DNA from: DASSKA01 sp035690905 | Lineage (GTDB): Bacteria > Actinomycetota > Actinomycetes > Propionibacteriales > Nocardioidaceae | Length of the DNA stretch: 15,176 nucleotides | Direction: 5' to 3' | NCBI GenBank assembly: GCA_035690905.1 | Contig: DASSKA010000200.1 | Span: 1-15,176, forward strand | Part shown: in pieces, positions 8,269-13,907 of the stretch | Numbering within the stretch: the first letter of the stretch is position 1 | Layout of the letters: each line of letters opens with the position of its first letter | Translations under genes and position numbers: made by a program | Notes under the pieces: model-generated | What the model saw: the letters and a program-made list of their open reading frames with translations, nothing else | What the model was told of the DNA's origin: nothing | Database searches by the model: none

Positions 8269-9276
8269 CTAGGCCGGGGTCCGACGGCTCTCGGGCATCG
8301 CCACCGCCGCGACGATGTGCTTGAGCGCGGACTCCGCGGTGCGGCCGCTCATCGAGGCCTCCACCGTCGGCAGCAGCCGGTGCGCAAGCACCTGCTCGGC
8401 GAGCTGCTGGACGTCGTCGGGGATGACGTAGTCGCGGCCCTGCACGGCGGCTGAGGCCTTCGCGGCGCGGACCAGGTGCAGTGTGGCCCGTGGCGAGGCG
8501 CCGAGCAGCAGCTCCGGCGACTTCCGGGTCGCGGTGGACAGCGCGACGGCGTACCGCTGCACCGACTCGGCGACGTAGACCTGGGAGACGATGCCGACCA
8601 GCTTGCGCACCTCCGCGGCGTCGGTCACCGGCTCGAGGTCGTCGAGCGGGTTGCTGCGGGTGTGCGTGTCCAGCATCGCGATCTCGGCGGACTCCACCGG
8701 GTAGCCCATCGAGACCCGGGCCATGAACCGGTCACGCTGCGCCTCGGGCAACGCGTAGGTGCCCTCCATCTCGATCGGGTTCTGGGTGGCGATCACCATG
8801 AACGGCGCCTCGAGGTGGTACGTCGTACCGTCCACCGTGACCTGGCGCTCCTCCATGCACTCCAGCAGCGCCGACTGGGTCTTCGGCGAGGCGCGATTGA
8901 TCTCGTCGCCGACCACGATGTTGGCGAAGACTCCGCCCGGGCGGAACTCGAACTGCCGGGTGTCCTGGTTGAACACCGAGACCCCGGTGACGTCGGAGGG
9001 CAGCAGGTCGGGGGTGAACTGGATGCGCCGAACCGTGCAGTCGATGGAGCGGGCCAGCGCCTTGCTCAGCATCGTCTTGCCGACGCCGGGCACATCCTCG
9101 ATGAGCAGGTGGCCCTCGGCCAGCAGCACCACCAGGGCGAGGCGGGACACCTCGGGCTTGCCCTCGATGACCTTGTCGATGCTCGCGCGGACGCGCTCGG
9201 CGACCCGGGCCAGCGTGTCCAGGTCTGCTCCGCTCGCGGGCTCACCGCCGGCCGCTGACTGGTCCAGTGATCTCAC
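8269..9276 (-). CDS. MoxR-family AAA+ ATPase
   Basis: Counting from GTG at 9276 the protein has 335 residues, normal for MoxR. It shows Walker A DVPGVGKT (61-68, K67), Walker B NIVVGDE (D124, E125), the sensor-1 segment VIATQNP (N166), an arginine-finger region AQRDRFM (about 179-185) and sensor 2 GASPRA (R263). It is a cytoplasmic chaperone-like ATPase. By family knowledge, such MoxR proteins act with DUF58 or VWA-domain partners in assembling or activating envelope complexes. Start choice: AGAGGA lies eight bases before GTG 9276, whereas in-frame ATG at 9306 (10 residues longer) has neither a ribosome binding site nor a -10 box at leaderless distance. A four-codon ORF (ATG at 9284, stop overlapping the GTG) is embedded there. 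moxR leads the operon and is divergent from mraZ. Confidence 0.93.
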   Translation of the reverse strand: MRSLDQSAAGGEPASGADLDTLARVAERVRASIDKVIEGKPEVSRLALVVLLAEGHLLIEDVPGVGKTMLSKALARSIDCTVRRIQFTPDLLPSDVTGVSVFNQDTRQFEFRPGGVFANIVVGDEINRASPKTQSALLECMEERQVTVDGTTYHLEAPFMVIATQNPIEMEGTYALPEAQRDRFMARVSMGYPVESAEIAMLDTHTRSNPLDDLEPVTDAAEVRKLVGIVSQVYVAESVQRYAVALSTATRKSPELLLGASPRATLHLVRAAKASAAVQGRDYVIPDDVQQLAEQVLAHRLLPTVEASMSGRTAESALKHIVAAVAMPESRRTPA

Positions 9277-9436
9277 GGCTCCATCCTCTCCCTCCGACCC
9301 CGACATCCGGTAGGACGAGGAAAGCGCCTTCCCCGTTCGGTGCCGTATCTCAGCCGTAGTCAACCGCATGGCCTCGGCGGCTGTCACCGAACTTCGCCTG
9401 CCGCCGGTGAACTGCGACTGAATCGTGTCCGGCTTT

Positions 9437-9498
9437 CCCCACTTCGCCCCACACGGCCGCTCCACTGGGCCCCACGCGGCCGCTCCACTGCGCCCCAC
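9437..9498 (-). repeat. Six reverse-oriented MraZ-box-like hexamers in three pairs (23-bp tandem repeat)
   Basis: On the plus strand, CYCCAC occurs at 9437, 9447, 9460, 9470, 9483 and 9493; read on the minus strand these are GTGGRG. Within each pair the period is exactly 10 bp, and pairs recur every 23 bp. The right two pairs form a 22-base unit (9454-9475 and 9477-9498) with a single mismatch. The left pair is more diverged. On the minus strand, GTGGGGCGCAGTGGAG (9498-9483) matches plus-strand 9596-9611 of the mraZ operator at 15 of 16 positions. A tandem repeat is seen directly; MraZ binding is inferred. Confidence 0.8.
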
Positions 9499-9526
9499 CA
9501 TGCGCTGCGGGAGCGTCTCGACCACA

Positions 9527-9539
9527 CCACCGACGGTGG
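9527..9539. repeat. 13-bp palindrome CCACCG-A-CGGTGG
   Basis: This is a perfect inverted repeat with a one-base centre in the moxR-mraZ region. Its right arm runs into GTGGGA at 9536, a further MraZ-like hexamer exactly 40 bp upstream of the first operator hexamer. It could be a regulator site or chance in GC-rich DNA. Confidence 0.4.
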
Positions 9540-9552
9540 GAAACGCGGCTGC

Positions 9553-9566
9553 GAAACGCGCGTTTC
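9553..9566. promoter_or_regulatory. 14-bp perfect palindrome next to the mraZ -35 box
   Basis: GAAACGCGCGTTTC is a perfect 14-bp palindrome ending three bases before TTGACG. A partial copy of its left half (AAACGCG, 9541-9547) lies 13 bp upstream. The position suits an activator or repressor of the dcw promoter. No known consensus was recognised. Confidence 0.5.
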
Positions 9567-9569
9567 TGG

Positions 9570-9597
9570 TTGACGGTGGGGGAGTGTGGAGTACAGT
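9570..9597 (+). promoter_or_regulatory. mraZ (dcw cluster) promoter
   Basis: TTGACG at 9570-9575 and TACAGT at 9592-9597 are separated by 16 bases and fit the actinobacterial housekeeping sigma consensus (TTGAC, TANNNT). Transcription would begin near 9604, about 43 bases before the mraZ GTG. The MraZ-box hexamers occupy the spacer, the -10 box and the start region. Confidence 0.7.
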
Positions 9598-9611
9598 GGA
9601 GCGCAGTGGAG
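9576..9611 (+). promoter_or_regulatory. MraZ operator: four GTGGRG hexamers at 10-bp period
   Basis: GTGGGG at 9576 is followed by GTGGAG at 9586, 9596 and 9606, each separated by four bases. MraZ proteins are known to bind G-rich direct repeats of this kind, one per helical turn, upstream of their own operon. The array overlaps the -10 box and the expected transcription start, so bound MraZ should repress. Confidence 0.8.
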
Positions 9612-9646
9612 GGAAGTCCCTCAGTGAGCCGCGTGGGAGGTGGCCG

Positions 9647-10075
9647 GTGTTCTTCGGCACCTACACCCCGCGGCTCGACGACAAGGGGCGGCTGTTCCTC
9701 CCGGCGAAGTTCCGCGACGAGATGTCGGAGGGTCTGGTGGTCACACGAGGACAGGAGCGCTGCCTCTCGGTGTGGCCGCTGGAGGAGTTCGGAAAGCTCA
9801 CCGAGCGCATGAAGGAGGCCCCGGTCACCAACAAGGGCGCCCGGGACTACGTCCGGATGCTCTTCGCGGGCGCCACCGACGAGACACCCGACAAGCAGGG
9901 CCGCATCACGATCCCGCCGATGTTGCGGGAGTACGCCGCGCTGGACCGCGACTGCATCGTGATCGGCGCGATGAACCGGGTCGAGATCTGGGACGCCGCG
10001 TCCTGGCAGACCTACTCCGAGCAGCAGGAGCAGGCCTTCGCCGACCTGTCGGAGGAGGTGTTCCCCGGCATATAG
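9647..10075 (+). CDS. mraZ: Transcriptional regulator MraZ
   Basis: The protein has 142 residues, the normal MraZ size, and two AbrB/SpoVT-like swapped-hairpin halves. The first half opens with FFGTYTPRLDDKGRLFLPAKFRDEM. The second contains DKQGRITIPPMLREYAAL with VIGAMNRVEIWD. The D-x-K/x-GR and LPAKFR / IPPMLRE motifs are diagnostic. MraZ forms oligomeric rings and represses the dcw cluster by binding direct repeats, which are present here just upstream. Start GTG at 9647 follows GGGAGG by six bases and matches the family N-terminus. The frame stays open back to 9425, but that extension crosses the promoter and is rejected. It is the first gene of the dcw cluster. Confidence 0.97.
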   Translation: MFFGTYTPRLDDKGRLFLPAKFRDEMSEGLVVTRGQERCLSVWPLEEFGKLTERMKEAPVTNKGARDYVRMLFAGATDETPDKQGRITIPPMLREYAALDRDCIVIGAMNRVEIWDAASWQTYSEQQEQAFADLSEEVFPGI

Positions 10076-10183
10076 GCACCACACCGAGTCGCAGGACGAG
10101 GTCTCACGTCCGCTCCCCTCCTGCCATCTGACGCACCTTCCCCGGCGCCAGAGGGCAGCTTCCCGAGGCGAGCGGACGGGGAC

Positions 10184-10214
10184 CTGGTCCGGCGAACCGG
10201 CCGCACCGCACCAG
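10184..10214 (+). other. Possible RNA hairpin upstream of the small membrane protein gene
   Basis: In the 167-bp gap after mraZ, CTGGT (10184-10188) can pair with ACCAG (10210-10214). It encloses a CCGG-CGAA-CCGG hairpin (10189-10200) with an asymmetric bulge. There is no T-tract and no promoter was found in the gap. It may be an mRNA processing or stability element, or chance pairing. Confidence 0.25.
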
Positions 10215-10242
10215 TCCGAGTCGAGGGAGAAGGGGTCGAGCC

Positions 10243-10431
10243 ATGAGTGTCACCTTCACCGGCCAGCTGGCCCGCCAGCTCGCCGGGCCGCGCCGGGCCG
10301 TTCCCGACTCCCGACCGACCCGCCGGGTGCGCCAGGAGGTCCGCGACGGTCTCGCCGTCGCCGCGTTCACGGCGTCCGCCTGCTCGGTGCTGGCCATGGT
10401 GCTCGGCATGCTGATCCACCTGGCCGGCTAG
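10243..10431 (+). CDS. Small single-pass membrane protein of the dcw cluster (unknown function)
   Basis: The protein has 62 residues and I do not recognise a named family. The N-terminal 36 residues are basic and rich in Arg and Pro, and are presumably cytoplasmic. A single hydrophobic segment spans about residues 37-60 (LAVAAFTASACSVLAMVLGMLIHL) and ends almost at the C-terminus. ATG at 10243 is preceded by GAGGGAGAAGGGG within 6-20 bases, a plausible though loosely spaced ribosome binding site. The stop lies only four bases before rsmH, which lacks a clear ribosome binding site, so the two are probably translationally coupled. Retention between mraZ and rsmH suggests a function in division or wall synthesis. 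This rests on position and topology only. Confidence 0.7.
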   Translation: MSVTFTGQLARQLAGPRRAVPDSRPTRRVRQEVRDGLAVAAFTASACSVLAMVLGMLIHLAG

Positions 10432-10435
10432 CGCG

Positions 10436-11401
10436 ATGACCGAGCCGCGCCACGTCCCCGTCCTGATCGACCGGGTCGTCGCCCTGGTGGCCCCACCCCT
10501 CGACCGGGCCGGGTCCGTGCTCGTGGACGCGACCCTCGGCCTCGGCGGACACAGCGAGGCGGTGCTCTCCCGGTGTCCGCAGGCCCACGTGATCGGCATC
10601 GACCGCGACGCGCACGCCCTGGAGCGCAGCCGCGAGCGGCTGGCCCCGTTCGCGGAGCGGGTCACCCTCGTGCACGCGGTGTACGACGAGATCCCCGCCG
10701 TGCTCGCCGACCTGGGCCACGAACGGGTGGACGGCGTGCTGTTCGACCTCGGCGTCTCCTCCATGCAGCTCGACCTGCGGGATCGCGGGTTCGCCTACGC
10801 CGAGGACGCGCCGCTCGACATGCGGATGGACGACAGTGCCGGCCGGACCGCGGCCGACGTGCTCAACAGCTACCCGGTCGAGGAGCTCACCCGCGTCCTG
10901 CGCACCTACGGCGAGGAGCGGTTCGCGCGCCGGATCGCCGAGGCCATCGTCCGCGAGCGCCAGCGGGAGCCGTTCACCCGCTCCGCGCGGCTGGTCGACC
11001 TGATCCGCGACGCGATCCCGGCCGCGGCGCGGCGCACCGGGGGCCACCCCGCCAAGCGCACCTTCCAGGCGCTGCGCATCGAGGTCAACGACGAGCTGGC
11101 CACGTTGCGACGGGCCCTGCCGGCCGCGGTCGAGGCGATCGGCGTCGGCGGCCGGGTGGTGGTGATGTCCTACCACTCGCTCGAGGACCGGCTCACCAAG
11201 CAGGTGTTCGCCGAGTACACCAGCAGCGACCTCCCGCCGGACCTGCCCTTCGTGCCCGAGGGCCACGAACCGGCGCTGCGCCTGCTCACTCGGGGCGCGG
11301 AGAAGGCGTCGGCCGCCGAGACACGTGAGAACCCCCGTGCGGCCTCCGTGCGGCTGCGCGCCGTCGAACGGGTGCGCGCCGGCAGGGGAGCGGCGGCCTG
11401 A
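10436..11401 (+). CDS. rsmH: 16S rRNA (cytosine1402-N4)-methyltransferase
   Basis: The protein has 321 residues and aligns along its whole length with RsmH (MraW). Motifs in order: HVPVL at the N-terminus, SAM-binding DATLGLGGHS (31-40), GIDRDAHAL (54-62), FDLGVSSMQLD (103-113), HPAKRTFQALRIEVNDEL (204-221), SYHSLEDR (245-252) and the C-terminal NPRAASVRLRA (299-309). It N4-methylates C1402 in the decoding centre of 16S rRNA using SAM and is a standard dcw member. Start ATG at 10436 lies four bases after the preceding stop without a good Shine-Dalgarno sequence, so coupling is likely. The stop codon overlaps the first base of an ATG (TGATG at 11399-11403) that opens a 16-codon ORF. Confidence 0.97.
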   Translation: MTEPRHVPVLIDRVVALVAPPLDRAGSVLVDATLGLGGHSEAVLSRCPQAHVIGIDRDAHALERSRERLAPFAERVTLVHAVYDEIPAVLADLGHERVDGVLFDLGVSSMQLDLRDRGFAYAEDAPLDMRMDDSAGRTAADVLNSYPVEELTRVLRTYGEERFARRIAEAIVRERQREPFTRSARLVDLIRDAIPAAARRTGGHPAKRTFQALRIEVNDELATLRRALPAAVEAIGVGGRVVVMSYHSLEDRLTKQVFAEYTSSDLPPDLPFVPEGHEPALRLLTRGAEKASAAETRENPRAASVRLRAVERVRAGRGAAA

Positions 11402-11451
11402 TGCGCGCACCTCTGGTCACCAGCCACGACGTCGAAGGGGGAGTGGGATGA
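11401..11451 (+). other. Sixteen-codon micro-ORF linking rsmH and ftsL
   Basis: ATG at 11401 overlaps the rsmH stop (TGATG). The frame encodes 16 residues, MRAPLVTSHDVEGGVG. Its TGA (11449-11451) overlaps the ftsL ATG (ATGA at 11448). It therefore fills the gap with two stop-start junctions. It could keep ribosomes moving into ftsL, but ftsL has its own Shine-Dalgarno sequence, and a chance arrangement is possible. Confidence 0.3.
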
Positions 11452-12095
11452 GCTCGTCAGTCACCCCGGCCAGGAGCCGGGTGCCGCGTCTCGCCGAGGC
11501 GGCGGTCGCCAGGGCCCGGCTCACCGTGGTGCCGCGGCACACGAACCGGGTGACCCGGGTGCCCTTCCTGGCCCTGGTGTCGCTTCTTCTCGTGGGCGGC
11601 GTGGCCGGGCTGCTGCTTTTCAACACCTCGCTGCAGCAGGCGTCGTTCACCGCCACCGCGCTCGAGCAGCGCGCGAACATGCTCGACGCCAAGGCCCAGG
11701 CGCTCCAGATGCAGCTGGCCCGGCTGCAGGCACCGCAGCGGCTGGCCGAGCGCGCCAAGCACCTGGGCATGGTGCCGCCGAGCAACCCCGCGTTCATCCG
11801 GCTCTCCGACGGCGCCGTGCTGGGCAAGCCGCAGCCCGCCACGACGACCGAGGACTTCCGGATCGCGCCGCCCCCGGTGGGGAAGCCGGCGGACCTGAGT
11901 CCCGCGCCCATCGTGGTGACCGTCCCGCCGTCAACCGACCCCTCGACCAGCCAGGCGGCGGGCGACACGGCCGCAAGCTCCCGGAACGAGCACGCCTCGG
12001 CAGGTAGAAAGAAGCCCCATCCGCAGCGGGCCCAGCACCGACGGGCACGGCACGGACAGTCCCAGCACACCCAGCCGCAGGGGAGCGCGCATTGA
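11448..12095 (+). CDS. ftsL: FtsL-like cell division protein with long C-terminal tail
   Basis: The protein has 215 residues: a basic cytoplasmic N-terminus, one membrane helix at about 39-58 (PFLALVSLLLVGGVAGLLLF), and an extracytoplasmic coiled coil at about 59-104 (QQASFTATALEQRANMLDAKAQALQMQ split by LARLQAP). The segment RAKHLGMVPPSNPAFIRLSDG is the conserved end of FtsL-type domains. This topology and the position between rsmH and ftsI identify it. FtsL acts with FtsB/DivIC and FtsQ to activate FtsWI at the septum. Residues about 125-215 form an unusual low-complexity tail rich in Pro, Ser, Thr, His and Arg, making the protein longer than the usual 100-130 residues. Start ATG at 11448 follows AAGGGGGAG by four bases. 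The stop overlaps the ftsI start. Confidence 0.85.
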   Translation: MSSSVTPARSRVPRLAEAAVARARLTVVPRHTNRVTRVPFLALVSLLLVGGVAGLLLFNTSLQQASFTATALEQRANMLDAKAQALQMQLARLQAPQRLAERAKHLGMVPPSNPAFIRLSDGAVLGKPQPATTTEDFRIAPPPVGKPADLSPAPIVVTVPPSTDPSTSQAAGDTAASSRNEHASAGRKKPHPQRAQHRRARHGQSQHTQPQGSAH

Positions 12096-13888
12096 CCCGG
12101 AGCAGGCGACCCGACCCGCGGCCGCGGCCGCGGCGACGGCGTCGGTCGCTGCGAGCGTTGCGAGGCGCCAGCCTGCTGCGCCTGCGGATCGGCTTCCTGC
12201 TCATCTCCATGGTGGTCTCGGTGTTCGCCGTGCGCCTGTTCGAGCTGCAGGGCATCGACGCCAAGGCGTACGCCGCGCGCGCCCAGTCGGAGGGCCTGGT
12301 GCACATCACGCTGCCCGCCAAGCGGGGCACGATCACCGACCGCAGCGGGGTGCCGCTCGCGGAGTCGGTCAACGGCGAGATGGTGGTCGCCGACCCGACG
12401 CTCACCGCCGAGCACGCGCCGGCGATCGCGACCATCCTCGCCCACCGCCTGCACCTCGACTACTTCGACATGCTGGACCGGCTGCGGGCCCCGAACACGC
12501 AGTTCCAGTACCTCGCCCGCCGGGTGCCCGCCGCCGACGCGCGGGCCGTGGTCAAGGCGATCGACGCGCAGGGCTACGCCGGTGTGACCACCCGCCGCGA
12601 CCCGATCCGCGACTACCCGGCGCACGACGTGGCCGCCAACATCGTCGGGTTCATGAACGACCAGAACCAGCCCGGCGACGGTGAGGAGCTGGTCTTCGAC
12701 CCGTGGCTGACCGGCAAGAACGGCCGGGCCACCTACACCGAGAGCGGCGGCAACCGGATCCCGCTCGGGGACAACAGCGTGATCCCGCCGAAGCCGGGCC
12801 GCGACCTGACCCTGACCATCGACCGGGACGTGCAGTGGTACGCCCAGCGGGCGCTCGCCGACGCGGTCCGGAGCTCCCGCGCCGACTCCGGCTCCGCCGT
12901 GGTGATGGACACTCACACCGGGCAGCTGCTGGCGCTGGCCGACTACCCGACCTACGACCCCAACGACTTCACGGCCGCCGACCCGGGCAGCCTGGGGGCC
13001 CGGGCGGTGCGCGACGTCTACGAGCCCGGATCGGTGGAGAAGGTGCTCACCACCTCGGCGCTGCTCGACGCCGGCAAGGTGACCCCGCGCACCAAGATCG
13101 TGGTGCCGCCGTTCGTGCGCTCCTCCGACCGCGTCATCCACGACGACGTCGCCCACGGCACCTGGCACCTGACCCTGACCGGTGTGCTCGCCAAGTCCTC
13201 CAACATCGGCACGGTGCTCGCCGACCGCCAGTTCAAGCCCCGGCAGCTCTACGACTACCTGCGCAAGTTCGGGCTCGGGGAGCCCACGAACCTCGGCATC
13301 AACGGCGAGTCCGCCGGGGTGCTGCCGAACTGGCACGACTGGCGGCAGATCAACCAGGACAACATCGCCTTCGGTCAGGGCGTCGCGGTCAGCGCCGTCC
13401 AGATGGCCGCGGCGGTCAACACCATCGCCAACGGCGGGGTCTACGTGTCCCCGAGCATCGTCAAGGGCCGGGCGGTCACCGCCGACGGCCGCGTGGTCGG
13501 CTCGGCGACGCAGAGCCGGCACCGGGTGATCAGCAAGAAGGCCGCCGAGCAAGAGACGAAGATGATGGTGGCCGTCACCGGGGACGGCGGCACCGGTCCG
13601 ATGGCGGCGATCCCCGGTTACCTGGTGGCCGGCAAGACCGGCACCGCGGAGCGGGTCAACCAGCAGTGCCACTGCTACGACGGCACGCACACCGTGTCCT
13701 TCATCGGGTTCGCGCCCGCCGACAAGCCACGGTTCCTGGTCTACGTGGTCGTCCAGCACCCTCGCAACGGCGGGTTCGGCGGCAACACCGCGGGGCCGGT
13801 GTTCCGCCGGGTGATGACCTACCTGCTGCAGAAGTACGGCGTGCCGCCGACCGGCGCCCGGCCACCCAAGACCCCGCTCGAATGGTGA
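12092..13888 (+). CDS. ftsI: Division-specific peptidoglycan transpeptidase (penicillin-binding protein 3, FtsI)
   Basis: The protein has 598 residues. A very basic cytoplasmic N-terminus (PRPRPRRRRRS) precedes a membrane helix at about 32-50. A PBP dimerisation domain follows, with KRGTITDRSGVPLA (77-90). The transpeptidase domain has catalytic S314 in SVEK (314-317), SSN (369-371) and KTG (515-517). There are no PASTA repeats. FtsI crosslinks septal peptidoglycan with FtsW. A Cys-His-Cys triplet (526-528) follows the KTG motif. Start is TTG at 12092, overlapping the ftsL TGA by four bases (TTGA) and preceded by GGGGAG six bases upstream. The next in-frame ATG would fall inside the membrane helix, so TTG is well supported. 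The TTG start may keep expression low. Confidence 0.95.
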   Translation: MTRSRRPDPRPRPRRRRRSLRALRGASLLRLRIGFLLISMVVSVFAVRLFELQGIDAKAYAARAQSEGLVHITLPAKRGTITDRSGVPLAESVNGEMVVADPTLTAEHAPAIATILAHRLHLDYFDMLDRLRAPNTQFQYLARRVPAADARAVVKAIDAQGYAGVTTRRDPIRDYPAHDVAANIVGFMNDQNQPGDGEELVFDPWLTGKNGRATYTESGGNRIPLGDNSVIPPKPGRDLTLTIDRDVQWYAQRALADAVRSSRADSGSAVVMDTHTGQLLALADYPTYDPNDFTAADPGSLGARAVRDVYEPGSVEKVLTTSALLDAGKVTPRTKIVVPPFVRSSDRVIHDDVAHGTWHLTLTGVLAKSSNIGTVLADRQFKPRQLYDYLRKFGLGEPTNLGINGESAGVLPNWHDWRQINQDNIAFGQGVAVSAVQMAAAVNTIANGGVYVSPSIVKGRAVTADGRVVGSATQSRHRVISKKAAEQETKMMVAVTGDGGTGPMAAIPGYLVAGKTGTAERVNQQCHCYDGTHTVSFIGFAPADKPRFLVYVVVQHPRNGGFGGNTAGPVFRRVMTYLLQKYGVPPTGARPPKTPLEW

Positions 13889-13895
13889 GCACGGG

Positions 13896-13907
13896 TACCC
13901 TCTCGGC
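13896..13907 (+). promoter_or_regulatory. Possible leaderless internal promoter for murE
   Basis: TACCCT at 13896-13901 fits TANNNT and lies six bases before GTG 13908. No Shine-Dalgarno sequence precedes that GTG. The layout resembles that before the methyltransferase gene (TAGGGT, seven bases, ATG). No clear -35 box is seen. It would allow murE transcription independent of the mraZ promoter. Confidence 0.4.

Larger units (their letters stand above)
9277..9646. promoter_or_regulatory. Divergent moxR-mraZ intergenic control region
   Basis: These 370 bp hold no convincing gene. From left to right they contain an imperfect palindrome (GGAAAGCGCCTTCC, 9319-9332), a reverse-oriented array of six CYCCAC hexamers (9437-9498), a 13-bp palindrome (9527-9539), a 14-bp palindrome (9553-9566), and the mraZ promoter with four GTGGRG hexamers (9570-9611). 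The moxR promoter is not clear. TTGACT on the minus strand at 9363-9358 is a good -35 hexamer, but no matching -10 box lies 16-18 bases beyond it. Confidence 0.7.

Noticed and set aside
9335..9363. moxR promoter based on minus-strand TTGACT
   Set aside because: The -35 hexamer is good, but no TANNNT lies 16-18 bases downstream, so it is not listed as a promoter.
9437..9498. Short CRISPR-like or mobile-element repeat
   Set aside because: There are no spacers of constant length, no cas genes and no terminal inverted repeats; the pattern is better explained by phased protein-binding hexamers.
9425..9646. In-frame N-terminal extension of mraZ
   Set aside because: It would translate the promoter and operator hexamers; the family N-terminus and a ribosome binding site place the start at 9647.
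9307..9660. In-frame N-terminal extension of moxR
   Set aside because: It crosses the mraZ promoter and both hexamer arrays and adds no conserved residues.
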